From JBGPGW01 sp046349515 (GTDB lineage Bacteria > Pseudomonadota > Alphaproteobacteria > CADEGL01), in the NCBI GenBank assembly GCA_046349515.1, contig JAXMCE010000009.1, positions 62,001 to 126,000 of the forward strand: a stretch of 64,000 bases of DNA. Reading direction: 5' to 3'. Position 1 is the stretch's first letter. Every line of letters starts with the position of its first letter. This document shows positions 53,313 to 62,933 of this stretch, in pieces. The notes under the pieces are model-generated. The model had not been told where the DNA came from and searched no databases. It worked only from the letters and a program-made list of their open reading frames with translations. A program made the translations under genes and the position numbers.

Positions 53313-54590
53313 TCAACTGCTCGTATAGACGGCCTGAGTGGCGCCCCGCTTCAACCTGCCCGAGCGGACCGCGGCGGTGACTTCGCCGAGATCCGCAACA
53401 TACTTGTCTATCGATTTGGAATTAATGGGATTTATGAGATTGATGATGGCGTCGGGATCGAGGCCGCGGCCGGTCGACCAGCCGCGCTCGTCGAGCCCAT
53501 CGGCGACCGCCGTGATGTCGAAATCATCGGACCCATAGCGCACGAGACCCAGGTGCGGCTCGCCCTGGACTTTGAATCCGCCGATGCGCGCGAGGCCGTC
53601 GAAGAGTTTCTGGCGCGTGTCCATGATGGTCTTGGCGGCCTTCAGGTAGCCCTCCTCCCCCATGACGTGGAAGAGCGCCCAGGCAGCGGCGATGGGCCCG
53701 CCCGTCCGCGAGCCGCCGGTGCCCGCCGTCGCGTAGCTGCCCGCCGGCCACTCGTCGAAGTCGAAGGTCGAGTAGCGCCGAAGCGAAGCGTCGCGGTAAA
53801 GGACGCTCGAGATGTTCTTTGGCGCGAAACCGTATTTGTGGAGGTCCGCCGACATCGACCACACGCCGGGGACCGAGAGGTCGAAGTCGGGCACGGGATA
53901 GCCCAGCTTCTTGACGAACGGCGCCAAGTACCCGCCGACGCAGGCGTCAACATGGAACCAGACGTTGCGCTTGGCCGCGACTTCCGAGAGCTCCGTCAAC
54001 GGATCGATGATGCCGAAGGGGTAGCAGGGCGCACCCCCCGCCATCAGCACCACGTCGTCCGTGAGCGCCGCCTCCATCGCCTTCACATCGGCGCGGAAAT
54101 CGGGGCCTTCGTGAATCCGCGTGACCTCCAGCCCGTAATAGAACGCCGCCTTGTTGAAGGCCGGGTGCGCGGTGCGCGGGAGAAGAAGCCGCGGCTTCGT
54201 GATGTGGGGCTTGTTCTTCCTCGCCCATTCGCGCGCGCCGAGGACAGCGAGCAAAATGCTCTCCGTTCCGCCGCTCGTGAGCGTGCCGCCCGCCCCTTCC
54301 GGCGCGTTGAAGAGCTCGAGCACCATCTTGAGCAACTCGTCCCTGAAATCGACGAGGCTGGTGAAGCCGGTGCCGGGCTTCTTCGCGAACTCGCCCGCAT
54401 AGATCGCGTTCTCGACGAGGAAGTCGCCGTTGGCCTCGCGGAGCATCGCGACATGCTGATCGTCGATGACATAGGAGGAGGTGAGCATGCGCCCCTCCTG
54501 CCACTTCACGTCCTGGCCGCGCTTCGCGTTCATGCGCTGGCGCACCTCGGGCCAGGGCGTGCCGCGCTTCGGGAAATGGGTGTTTTGCAT
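53313..54590 (-). CDS. PLP-dependent decarboxylase/lyase, group II type, copy B
   Basis: The protein has 425 residues from ATG at 54590 (GAGGAGGCG upstream); the open frame further upstream is a shadow of the hydantoinase B gene. Lys252 in SADLHKYGFAPKN is the expected PLP lysine and Asp215 in WFHVDACVGG its partner. It aligns to copy A without gaps in the core, with strong identity in LLLPRTAHPAFNK and AAKTIMDTR, so the two are duplicates. It differs mainly in its C-terminal 70 residues, which may change specificity. Confidence 0.9.
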   Translation of the reverse strand: MQNTHFPKRGTPWPEVRQRMNAKRGQDVKWQEGRMLTSSYVIDDQHVAMLREANGDFLVENAIYAGEFAKKPGTGFTSLVDFRDELLKMVLELFNAPEGAGGTLTSGGTESILLAVLGAREWARKNKPHITKPRLLLPRTAHPAFNKAAFYYGLEVTRIHEGPDFRADVKAMEAALTDDVVLMAGGAPCYPFGIIDPLTELSEVAAKRNVWFHVDACVGGYLAPFVKKLGYPVPDFDLSVPGVWSMSADLHKYGFAPKNISSVLYRDASLRRYSTFDFDEWPAGSYATAGTGGSRTGGPIAAAWALFHVMGEEGYLKAAKTIMDTRQKLFDGLARIGGFKVQGEPHLGLVRYGSDDFDITAVADGLDERGWSTGRGLDPDAIINLINPINSKSIDKYVADLGEVTAAVRSGRLKRGATQAVYTSS

Positions 54591-54645
54591 CGTCCGCCTC
54601 CTCTCGCCGCTCAGGCCGTGCAACGCGCTCCACGTGGCTTGAGGA

Positions 54646-56400
54646 TCACTCCGCCGCGGCGCGCGCCATATCCTTCCGCAACGCCTTCGTCGCCGATTGG
54701 TCGACGGCGAGGCTTTTCTGATCGAGCACGACGCCGAAGCGCTTCGACGCGTCCTCGGCGGTGTAGTAGCCGAGCGACACGTCGCGCTCGACCAGGCCCG
54801 GATCGCGCTCGAGCGGGTTGCCGTAGCCGCCCCCGCCCGGAGTCGAGACCAGCACCATGTCGCCGCCATTCACATGGAGGCCCTGGTCCTTCGAAAAATG
54901 CGGCAGCGTGTAGTCGGGCTGGTTGCCGCGGCGCACGATGACGTGGTTGGGCCCGCCATCCTCGCCGCCCAAGACGCCCTGCGGCCCCGTCCGCCCGTGG
55001 TCCATGACGAAGGACGCGATGGCGTGGCCGCGCCTCAGGCGCACCTTATAGTTGACGCCGAAGCCGCCGCGATGCTTCCCCGCCCCGCCCGAGCGGTCGC
55101 GAAGCGAGTACTCCTCGAACAGCACCGGGTAGAACTGCTCCATCACTTCGAGCGGCTGGGTCTTCGAGATGCCGATGGTCGAGCAGCCGTTGGAGATGCC
55201 GTCGCCGTCGTGCCAGCCGCCGTAGCCGCCGCCGCTGAAGATGTACATGACGTAGTTGCGGCCCTTCTTCGGATCGTGGCCGCCGAGCGCGAAATTGCCG
55301 CTGGTGCCCGCGGGTGCCGCGAACAGCTTGTTGGGGATGACGTTGGCCAAGGTCACGAACACGGCCTCGCAGATGCGCTGGCTCACCTCCGCGGCGCAGC
55401 CCGAGACGGGACGCGGATATTTGGCATAGAGGAACGTGCCGTCCGGGTCCTTGATGTGGATGGGCTCGAAGGTGCCGGCGTTGAGCGGCACGTCGGGGAA
55501 GATGTGCTTCATCGCGATAAAGACGGCCGAGCGCGTCGTCGCGATGACGCAGTTCAATGGCCCGATGCAGGGCGGAGAGGAGCCCGAGAAGTCGACGTGC
55601 ATCTCCGAGTCCTCGACGCGGATCGCGAGCTTGATCTCGAGCGGCTGGTTCACGACGCCGTCCGAATCCAGTGCCGCCTGGCCGTGATAGGTGCCGTTCG
55701 GAATCTGCGCGATCTTGGCGCGCATCTGCTGCGCCGCGCGGCGCTTCAGCTCCTTGATCGAGTCCTCGACCGTGTCGCGACCGTAACGGTCCATGAGCTG
55801 GATGAGGCGCTTCTCGCCGATGCTGAGCGAAGCGGCCTGGGCCTTGATGTCGCCGATGGTCTGGTCGGCCGTGCGGATGTTCGAGAGCACGATCGAGAGG
55901 ATCTCGTCGTCGACCTTGCCTTCCTTGATGAGCTTGACCGGCGGAAGCCTCAAGCCCTCCATTTCGACATCCGTCGCCTGCGCCGAGAAGCCGCCGGGCA
56001 CCGCTCCGCCCGTGTCGCGCCAGTGGCCGGTGTTGGCCAGCCAGCAGAAGAGCTCGCCCTTGTAGAAGAAGGGACGGTAGAAGCGCACGTCCATGAGATG
56101 CGTGCCGCCGAGATAGGGATCGTTCGCGATGTAGACATCGCCCGGCCGCACGTCCTTCGCGCGCTCGATGACGCTCGCCGTGCCGTACTGCATCGTGCCC
56201 ATGAAGATGGGAAGGCCGAGATCGCCCTGCGCGATGAGCTCGCCGTTGTCGCGGTGATAGATGCCGTCCGAACGGTCGAAGGCCTCGGAGATGACGGGGC
56301 TGAACGCCGCGCGCTGGAACGCGAGATCCATCTCGTTGCAGACCTGGACGAGGCCGTTCTGGATGACGGCAAGCGTTACCGGATCGATGTTGGTGGCCAT
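54646..56400 (-). CDS. Hydantoinase B/oxoprolinase family protein
   Basis: The protein has 584 residues. DPVTLAVIQNGLVQVCNEMD and RSDGIYHRDNGELIAQGDLG mark the N-terminal HyuB domain, and AGKHRGGFGVNYKVRLRRGH the C-terminal part. HyuB works with HyuA in ATP-dependent opening of hydantoin- or oxoproline-like rings, or in carboxylation of acetophenone-type substrates. It starts 7 bases after the hyuA stop. The substrate is not known. Confidence 0.92.
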   Translation of the reverse strand: MATNIDPVTLAVIQNGLVQVCNEMDLAFQRAAFSPVISEAFDRSDGIYHRDNGELIAQGDLGLPIFMGTMQYGTASVIERAKDVRPGDVYIANDPYLGGTHLMDVRFYRPFFYKGELFCWLANTGHWRDTGGAVPGGFSAQATDVEMEGLRLPPVKLIKEGKVDDEILSIVLSNIRTADQTIGDIKAQAASLSIGEKRLIQLMDRYGRDTVEDSIKELKRRAAQQMRAKIAQIPNGTYHGQAALDSDGVVNQPLEIKLAIRVEDSEMHVDFSGSSPPCIGPLNCVIATTRSAVFIAMKHIFPDVPLNAGTFEPIHIKDPDGTFLYAKYPRPVSGCAAEVSQRICEAVFVTLANVIPNKLFAAPAGTSGNFALGGHDPKKGRNYVMYIFSGGGYGGWHDGDGISNGCSTIGISKTQPLEVMEQFYPVLFEEYSLRDRSGGAGKHRGGFGVNYKVRLRRGHAIASFVMDHGRTGPQGVLGGEDGGPNHVIVRRGNQPDYTLPHFSKDQGLHVNGGDMVLVSTPGGGGYGNPLERDPGLVERDVSLGYYTAEDASKRFGVVLDQKSLAVDQSATKALRKDMARAAAE

Positions 56401-56407
56401 CGTCTTT

Positions 56408-58468
56408 CTACCCCTGCTTGTCCGATCCGTGCTGGGGCACGGAAATGATCAAATTGCCGTCCCGATCCATCTCGACCGTGTTGCCCGGCTCGACCACGGT
56501 CGTCGTGTCGAGCTGCTCGATGATCGCCGGGCCCTTGAACCTGATCTTGGCAGGCAAGGCATCGCGCCGGTAGATGGGCGTCTCGACCCACCCGCCATCG
56601 AACCAGATGCGGCGCGAGTCGACCTTCGCCTCGTCGAGAGTCTTGGCTTGCGCCTTCCAGTCGACGAGCGCCCTCAAGGTGACGCCCTTGCGCTTGCCGA
56701 TGACGGCCGTGCGCAAGTTCACGAGAACCGCGCGGATCTCCGGCAGGCGCACCTCGAAGCGGTTCCAATAGGCCGCCTCGAAGGCCTCTTGGATCGCGTC
56801 GCGCGTGAGACTGCCACCATCGAGCGGCACGGTCAGCACGTGGCTCTGCCCTTGGAACTGCATGTCGGCCTGGTGGATGAACTCGATGCGCTCGACCGGG
56901 ATCTTCTCGTGCTCGATCGTGCGGCGTCCCTCGGCGCGGTGCTCCTCGAGGATGCGGCGCGCCTCGTCCATGTCGACCTCGCCCACGAGGCGGTTGACCG
57001 TGCGCACATAATCATGCCGGACATCGGCCACGATGCAGCCAAGCGCGCTCGTGATCCCGGGGCGCACGGGGACGAGCACCTTCGGGATCGCGAGCTCGCG
57101 CGCGAGCGCCGACGCATGGAGCGGTCCCGCGCCGCCGAAAGCGAAGAGAGCGAAGTCGCGCGGGTCGAGGCCGCGCGCGAGCGAGACCATGCGGAGCGCG
57201 CCCGCCATCTTGTCGTTGGCGATACGGATGATCGCCGCCGCCGCCTCGACCGCCGAGAGCCCGAGGGGCGCCCCGATCTCGCGCTCGATCGTGCGCGACA
57301 CGTCCTCGACGCTGACCGGATTGTCGACGGAGAGAAGCTTCTTCGCGTTGAGCCGCCCGAGAACGAGATTCGCATCGGTGATGGTCGGCCGCGTGCCCCC
57401 GCGCCCGTAGCAGATGGGACCGGGCTTGGCCCCGGCGCTCTCCGGCCCGACGTTCAGGATGCCCGCGTCGTCGATGAAGGCGATGCTGCCGCCGCCCGCG
57501 CCGATCGTGTGGATGTCGACCATCGGCACATGCACGGGCATGGCGTATTCGAGCTCGAACTCGGTCGTCACCTGCGGCACGCCGTCGCGGATGAGCGCGA
57601 CATCGCAGCTCGTGCCGCCCATGTCGTAGGTCACGACGTTGGGGAAGCCCGCGGCGGTCGAGGTGTAGGCCGCGGCCTTGGCTCCCGAAGCGGGGCCCGA
57701 AAGCACCGTGTGCGCCGCCGCCTCCGAGACGATCGAGGACGACACGGTGCCGCCATTGCCCTGCATGACGAGAAGGTCGTTCGCATAGCCGCGCGACGCG
57801 AGATCGCCGGTGAGGCGCTTCAGGTACCGGTCGAGCACGGGGCGGATGCTGGCATTCACCGCCGCGGTGACGCCCCGCTCGTACTCGCGGAACTGCGGCA
57901 GGATGTCACTGCCGGCGGTGACGTAAGGATTGGGCCAGATCGCGCGCGCGATCTCGGCCGCGCGACGCTCATGCGCCGGGTTGATGTAGGAATTGAAGAA
58001 GTGAATGACCAGCGCCTCGCAGCCCTTGGCCATGAGCGCGCGTGCGGCGGCGGCGACCGCGGCCTCGTCGAGCGGCCGCACGACCCCGCCATCCGCGTCC
58101 ATGCGCTCGTCGACCTCGATGCGAAGATCGCGGGGAACGAGCGGCCGGAACGTGCCCGTCATGCCATAGGAGTTGGGCCGCGTGCGGCGCCCAAGCTCGA
58201 GGATGTCGCGGAAGCCCTTGGTCGTGATGACGCCGACCTTGCTGATCTTGCGCTCCAAGAGAGCGTTCGTCGTCGCGGTCGTGCCGTGGACGATGGACGC
58301 GAGCTCGCCGAACGGAGTCTTCGCCGCCTCGATCGAGGCGATGACGCCGAAGGCCTGGTTCTCGGGGGTCGTGGGGACCTTGGTCACGCGCACGTCGCCC
58401 GAGGCCTCGTCCACGAGCATGAGGTCCGTGAACGTTCCGCCCACGTCGATGCCGACGACTTTACTCAT
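56408..58468 (-). CDS. Hydantoinase A/oxoprolinase family protein
   Basis: The protein has 686 residues. GIDVGGTFTDLMLVDEASGD is the ATP-binding actin-like start. VTYDMGGTSCDVALIRDGVP is the second phosphate motif and GAGGGSIAFIDDAGILNVGP the third. It supplies the ATPase subunit for HyuB. The final 40 residues end with GPAIIEQLDTTTVVEPGNTV, typical of the family. It follows the molybdenum hydroxylase gene by 48 bases. Confidence 0.93.
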   Translation of the reverse strand: MSKVVGIDVGGTFTDLMLVDEASGDVRVTKVPTTPENQAFGVIASIEAAKTPFGELASIVHGTTATTNALLERKISKVGVITTKGFRDILELGRRTRPNSYGMTGTFRPLVPRDLRIEVDERMDADGGVVRPLDEAAVAAAARALMAKGCEALVIHFFNSYINPAHERRAAEIARAIWPNPYVTAGSDILPQFREYERGVTAAVNASIRPVLDRYLKRLTGDLASRGYANDLLVMQGNGGTVSSSIVSEAAAHTVLSGPASGAKAAAYTSTAAGFPNVVTYDMGGTSCDVALIRDGVPQVTTEFELEYAMPVHVPMVDIHTIGAGGGSIAFIDDAGILNVGPESAGAKPGPICYGRGGTRPTITDANLVLGRLNAKKLLSVDNPVSVEDVSRTIEREIGAPLGLSAVEAAAAIIRIANDKMAGALRMVSLARGLDPRDFALFAFGGAGPLHASALARELAIPKVLVPVRPGITSALGCIVADVRHDYVRTVNRLVGEVDMDEARRILEEHRAEGRRTIEHEKIPVERIEFIHQADMQFQGQSHVLTVPLDGGSLTRDAIQEAFEAAYWNRFEVRLPEIRAVLVNLRTAVIGKRKGVTLRALVDWKAQAKTLDEAKVDSRRIWFDGGWVETPIYRRDALPAKIRFKGPAIIEQLDTTTVVEPGNTVEMDRDGNLIISVPQHGSDKQG

Positions 58469-58516
58469 GACTGATCCGCTCTCCGCTTCCGTCGTTGTGG
58501 TCCATTCGAATGATCG

Positions 58517-60895
58517 TCACCGTCCCACCCCCGCCCGGGCCGCTTCGATCGCGCGCCAGACGCGTTCGGGCGTCGCGGGCATCTCGACATGCGTGACGCC
58601 AAGCGGCGCGAGCGCGTCGACCACGGCGTTGATGACGGTGGACGGCGCCACGATGGCGCCGGCCTCCCCGCAGCCCTTGATGCCGAGAGGGTTGGTCCGG
58701 CACGGCACCTCGTTGAAGGCGACCGCGAAGGACGGCAGGTCGCCCGCGCGGGGCAATTGATAGTCCATGAGCGATCCGGTGAGCAGCTGGCCCGAGTCCG
58801 CATCGTACACGCATCCTTCATGGAGCGCCTGCCCAATGCCTTGGGCGACGCCGCCATGGACCTGCCCCTCGACGATCATGGGATTGAGCACGACGCCGAA
58901 ATCGTCGACGGCACCGTAGCGCTCGAGCACGACGACGCCGGTCTCGGGATCGATTTCGACTTCGCAGAGATGGATGCCGTTGGGGAAAGTCTGGTTCGTC
59001 GGTTGGTAGACCGCCGTCTCGGCGAAGCCGGGCTCCATGTCTGGAGGAAGCTGACCCGCCCCATGCGCGGCCCTGGCGACCTCGGCGAAGGAGACCGTGC
59101 GGTCGGTCCCGCCGATGGTGAAGCGGCCATCGGCGAAGGCGATGTCGGCGGGTGCGGCCTCCATGAGGTGGGCCGCGATGCGCCTGCCGCGCTCGACGAT
59201 CTTCGCGGCCGCATCATGGATGGCGCCGCCGCCCGCGTGGAGCGAGCGCGAGGCGCCCGTGCCGTTGCCGGCACTCACCCGGTCGGTGTCGCCCTGGACG
59301 AGGCGCACCCGATCGATGCCGACGCCGAGACGTTCCGCGAGGATCTGGGCATAGGCCGTCTCGTGCCCCTGCCCGTTCGACTGGGTGCCGACATAGATCG
59401 TCACGCCGCCCTCGGCATCGACCTCGAGGCGCGCCGTCTCGTCGGTGCGATGGGCCGTGTCCTCCATGTAAGCCGCGATCCCGCGGCCGCGGAGGACGCC
59501 GCGCGCCGCGGCGGCCTCGCGCCGTGCGGCGAATCCTTCGGCATCGGCCGCCCGAAGCAGGCGATCGAGATTGTCCTCGAAGGCGCCGCTGTCGATGACG
59601 AGCCGTGCCGCCGTCGTGAAGGGCATGGCAGAGGGCTCGACGAAATTGCGCCGGCGCAGATCATCGGGCGCCACCCCGAGCTCCCGCGCGGCCGTGTCGA
59701 TCAGGCGCTCGACGATAAAATTGGTCTCGGGCTTGCCGGCGCCGCGATAGGCATCCACCGGCACGGTGTTCGTGAAGACGCAGCGCACTTCGGCGTGGAG
59801 CACGGGCAAGCGGTAGACCGAGGGCATGACCAAATGACCGCCCCAGGTCGGGATAAGGGTGCCGTACATCGACACGTAGGCGCCGAGATTGGCGATCGTG
59901 TCGGCCCGGAGAGCCAAGAACCGGCCATGGGAATCGAGCGCCAGCTCGGCCTTGGTGCACTGGTCGCGCGCCTGGGCGTCCGAGAGAAAGGCCTCCGCCC
60001 GCTCCCCGATCCATCGCACGGGGCGGCCCACGCGCCGCGCGGCCCACAGCACCACGACCTGCTCGGGGTAGTGGTAAATCTTCATGCCGAAGCCGCCGCC
60101 CACATCGGTCGTGACGATGCGCATCGCTGACTCGGGGATGCGGAAGACCTCATGCGTCAACTTGTCGCGCAGCTTGTGGCCGCCTTGGGACGGCGTGTAG
60201 AGGGTGAAGCGTCCGTCCGCATAGGTGCCGATGGCGCCGCGCGTCTCGATCGCGTTCACCACAAGGCGGTTGTTGCGGAGGGCGATGCGCGTGACGTGGG
60301 TCGCCTCGGCGAAGGCGGCTTCGACGGCCGCCGCGTTGCCGATCTCCCAATGGAGCGCCAGATTGCCCGGCGCCTCCGGCCAGACCTGGGGTGCCGACGG
60401 CGAGAGCGCGGCTTCGGCATCGACCGCCGCATCGAGGGGCTCGTAGTCGACGACGACCGCGTCCGCGGCGACTTCGGCCGCCGCGCGGGTCTCGGCGATG
60501 ACGACGGCGACCGCCTCGCCCACATGGCGCACGCGGTCCCGCGGCATCGCGGGATAGGGCGGGTCGATCTGCGGCGCGCCGCCCTTGCCCTTGAGGGACA
60601 TGAGGACAGGCAGCCCGCCGATGCCATCGGCCGCGAGATCGGCGCCGGTGAGGATGGCGATGACGCCCGGCATGCCGGCGGCCGACGTCGTGTCGATGCC
60701 GCGGATCGTCGCATGCGCATGGGGCGAGCGCACGAAGACCGCGACCGTCTCGCCGTCCAGGTGGATATCTTCGAGATAGCGGCCGCGACCGGTGAGGAAC
60801 CGCGCGTCTTCCACGCGGCGGACCGGCTGACCGATTCCGAACTGGCCCACTCCGCTCCCCCGCGCGCCCTCGACCGCCTTCCCATCGGGCCGCAT
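58517..60895 (-). CDS. Xanthine dehydrogenase-family molybdopterin-binding (large) subunit
   Basis: The protein has 792 residues from ATG at 60895; a longer frame to 61045 is open but has no family character. RRVEDARFLTGRGRYLEDIH is the usual start, TTDVGGGFGMKIYHYPEQ the glycine-rich cofactor loop and DAYRGAGKPETNFIVERLID the central site. Near residue 740, GCGEAGAIVAPSTVINAV holds the catalytic Glu. No FAD or 2Fe-2S subunit gene is in the window, so it must borrow them or act differently. It is the first gene of the five-gene operon. Confidence 0.92.
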   Translation of the reverse strand: MRPDGKAVEGARGSGVGQFGIGQPVRRVEDARFLTGRGRYLEDIHLDGETVAVFVRSPHAHATIRGIDTTSAAGMPGVIAILTGADLAADGIGGLPVLMSLKGKGGAPQIDPPYPAMPRDRVRHVGEAVAVVIAETRAAAEVAADAVVVDYEPLDAAVDAEAALSPSAPQVWPEAPGNLALHWEIGNAAAVEAAFAEATHVTRIALRNNRLVVNAIETRGAIGTYADGRFTLYTPSQGGHKLRDKLTHEVFRIPESAMRIVTTDVGGGFGMKIYHYPEQVVVLWAARRVGRPVRWIGERAEAFLSDAQARDQCTKAELALDSHGRFLALRADTIANLGAYVSMYGTLIPTWGGHLVMPSVYRLPVLHAEVRCVFTNTVPVDAYRGAGKPETNFIVERLIDTAARELGVAPDDLRRRNFVEPSAMPFTTAARLVIDSGAFEDNLDRLLRAADAEGFAARREAAAARGVLRGRGIAAYMEDTAHRTDETARLEVDAEGGVTIYVGTQSNGQGHETAYAQILAERLGVGIDRVRLVQGDTDRVSAGNGTGASRSLHAGGGAIHDAAAKIVERGRRIAAHLMEAAPADIAFADGRFTIGGTDRTVSFAEVARAAHGAGQLPPDMEPGFAETAVYQPTNQTFPNGIHLCEVEIDPETGVVVLERYGAVDDFGVVLNPMIVEGQVHGGVAQGIGQALHEGCVYDADSGQLLTGSLMDYQLPRAGDLPSFAVAFNEVPCRTNPLGIKGCGEAGAIVAPSTVINAVVDALAPLGVTHVEMPATPERVWRAIEAARAGVGR

Positions 60896-61069
60896 GGGGC
60901 CGCCCGCGCCATCGGCTCGGCCCCGGATTGTGCCGATTGCAGAAGGCGTGGCAAGCATGGAAAGGCACCGGCCGGATGCCGCGATCGGCGCCGTACATGG
61001 GCCCGCGGCATGGCAGTCATTGGCCGCCGCTAAGACTTTTTTCACCGTGAGGCGTCAGTGTTGCAGCCT

Positions 61070-61097
61070 TGACCGTGCAGGGGCGCGGTCATAAGGT
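61070..61097 (+). promoter_or_regulatory. Candidate promoter of tRNA-Asn
   Basis: TTGACC (61070-61075), the same -35 as before tRNA-Cys, is followed after 16 bases by TAAGGT (61092-61097), 33 bases before the tRNA. The -10 is weak. Confidence 0.42.
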
Positions 61098-61130
61098 TTC
61101 CGGTCTTAGCGCGGCCTCGGCCGCGTCTGA

Positions 61131-61206
61131 TCCCCGGTAGCTCAGCAGGTAGAGCAAGCGGCTGTTAACCGCTGGGTCGCTGGTTCGAGTCCGGCCCGGG
61201 GAGCCA
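61131..61206 (+). tRNA. tRNA-Asn (anticodon GTT)
   Basis: The acceptor stem TCCCCGG (61131-61137) pairs with CCGGGGA (61196-61202). The anticodon arm is AGCGG CTGTTAA CCGCT with anticodon GTT. The T-arm loop is TTCGAGT, the discriminator is G and CCA is encoded at 61204-61206. Confidence 0.97.
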
Positions 61207-61214
61207 GTTCAAGC

Positions 61215-61245
61215 AAGGGGCGAGGCCTAACCGGTCTCGCCCCTT
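61215..61245 (+). terminator. Hairpin terminator after tRNA-Asn
   Basis: AAGGGGCGAG and CTCGCCCCTT form a perfect 10-bp stem around an 11-base loop, 8 bases after the tRNA. Only a short T-run follows. The site also lies beyond the convergent OsmC gene. Confidence 0.7.
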
Positions 61246-61370
61246 CGCGCTTTCAAAGCTCGATCGGAGCACGCCCACACGCGCTTTACCCAAATCCATG
61301 AAGCCGCGAGGCGCGATGGGAAGGAAGAGCGGACAGCGATGAGCCGCCCGCCCCATCTCCGGTTTGCGCG

Positions 61371-61943
61371 TCAGACGACGACGAGGGTTGGCTTGAGCAG
61401 CACCGGCCGCGCGACGTTGTAGAAGTTGGGTGACGTCGCCATCACGGCTTGGTGGACTTCGGCGAACTGCTCCTTCGTGCCGTTGCCCTTGATGCGCACG
61501 GTGTAACGAAGGCCCTCGTAGCCTGGCGCCACAGCGGGATCGAGGCCGAGGAAGCCGCGCAGGTCGATCTCGCCTTCCGTCTCGATCTCGAGACTCTCCA
61601 GCGCAATCCCGCGCACCGCGCACTGGGCCACGTAGCCCACCGTCATGCAGGCGTTGAGCGCCGCCAAGAGATGCTCCTGCGGGTTGGCGAAGCGGTTCTC
61701 TCCGCCCAATTCGCTCGGCTCGTCGATATCGATCGCGAAGCGACGCGCCACCGTCTGGCCGGCGATGCCGAAACCTTCCACCTCGGTGCGGCTGCGCGTC
61801 TGGCCTTGCCAGGCGGTGGTGACACGCCAATTCGTCATGGCATTGGCGGGATCGCGCTTCACCCCGTCAATCAGGGCAAAGAGATCATCCATGTTGAGGC
61901 CGTTCATGACAGAGGGTGCCTTGGTCTTGGTTTGGGCGTTCAT
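61371..61943 (-). CDS. OsmC family protein (peroxiredoxin-like)
   Basis: The protein has 190 residues. AAGGAG precedes ATG 61943. GENRFANPQEHLLAALNACM and TVGYVAQCAVRGI give the two cysteines of the family, which reduces organic hydroperoxides in other bacteria. An extra N-terminal helix (residues 14-35) lengthens it. It follows the diiron protein gene by 57 bases and should share its transcript. Confidence 0.88.
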   Translation of the reverse strand: MNAQTKTKAPSVMNGLNMDDLFALIDGVKRDPANAMTNWRVTTAWQGQTRSRTEVEGFGIAGQTVARRFAIDIDEPSELGGENRFANPQEHLLAALNACMTVGYVAQCAVRGIALESLEIETEGEIDLRGFLGLDPAVAPGYEGLRYTVRIKGNGTKEQFAEVHQAVMATSPNFYNVARPVLLKPTLVVV

Positions 61944-62000
61944 CGTGAGTCTCCTTATGTCGGGTTTGAGGGCTGTCGAACGTGAGAATTGGTGCCGCCG

Positions 62001-62933
62001 TTACCGGAGCGAGGCGAGGGCCGCCTCGACTCGCCCGCCCTGATCTGCGGTGATCATCCCCGAGAACACTGCGCCGAAGTGCGGATGCTCCGCGCCCGAG
62101 TGGATGTATTGCCAGCGATAGGCATTGAGGAACGCGGCCTCGACCGCCGCCGACTCCTCCCGAGCAACCGTGCGGCCGCACGCGGCCGCGAAGTAGCCCG
62201 CGTCGGCCTTGGCTTGGGCCCGAAGGATTCCGTCCACCGCGCCGACAAGCGCGATGAACTCGTCGACCGCGGTGTCGCGCTCCTCCGCCGTCAACTCGCC
62301 ATCGAGGCGCCGCCATTCGAGCTCGTCCAGGATCGCGTGCTGGCTTTCCTCCTTCCAATGGTGGAGGAACACATCCTTGAACAGCGGTGACAGTTCGGTG
62401 TCCGGATCGATGCTCTGCCGGTAATGAGCCTGGGTGAACAACTCGATGTCGAGCGTCAGCGCCAGCACGGCCCAGGTGCTCTTGCCGAGCACCGCATGGG
62501 CGACCTCGTTCGGGTCGATGTCGAATCGGTAGCCGGCCGGCATCACCGAAGCCATCATGGACTCGATGCGCCTGAACAGCGCCTGGTGCTTCAGCTCCTC
62601 GTCGCTGAAGCGCACCAACGCCTCCAATGCCATCTGGTCGCCGAACAAGTGATCCTGGGTCAGCTCCAGGATCTTGGCGTTGATGAAGCGCTCCACGAGG
62701 CCGAAGATGTTCGCGTAGGTGCGTCCCTGAATCTGGCTCACGAAGCGCTTTTCGTCCGCCGACAACGTGGTGAAGTCCTTGGCGAGCGAAAGCCCATCCG
62801 GGAGGAATTTGTGGCCGGTGTCGAAGCGCCGGCCGCGGATCACGTCCGCTTCCACGTCCCAGCGCACGCGCTTCGAGGCCTGCACACACCGTGCGTAGCG
62901 CTCGGTGTCGGAAATCGAAGTCATCATGTTCAT
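62001..62933 (-). CDS. Ferritin-like diiron protein
   Basis: The protein has 310 residues from ATG at 62933 with AAGGAG 7 bases upstream. Two ExxH motifs, EELKH (Glu113, His116) and EESQH (Glu196, His199), with further Glu at 81/90 and 164, give the four-helix diiron pattern. It resembles the AurF-type and other diiron oxygenase or reductase groups, but no specific family is assigned. It heads a leftward pair with OsmC, opposite the winged-helix/hydrolase gene, which suggests a stress- or substrate-induced redox role (inference). Confidence 0.8.
   Translation of the reverse strand: MNMMTSISDTERYARCVQASKRVRWDVEADVIRGRRFDTGHKFLPDGLSLAKDFTTLSADEKRFVSQIQGRTYANIFGLVERFINAKILELTQDHLFGDQMALEALVRFSDEELKHQALFRRIESMMASVMPAGYRFDIDPNEVAHAVLGKSTWAVLALTLDIELFTQAHYRQSIDPDTELSPLFKDVFLHHWKEESQHAILDELEWRRLDGELTAEERDTAVDEFIALVGAVDGILRAQAKADAGYFAAACGRTVAREESAAVEAAFLNAYRWQYIHSGAEHPHFGAVFSGMITADQGGRVEAALASLR

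Noticed and set aside
54697..56448. A 583-codon + strand frame opposite the hydantoinase B gene
   Set aside because: Antisense shadow with Arg/His-rich composition only.
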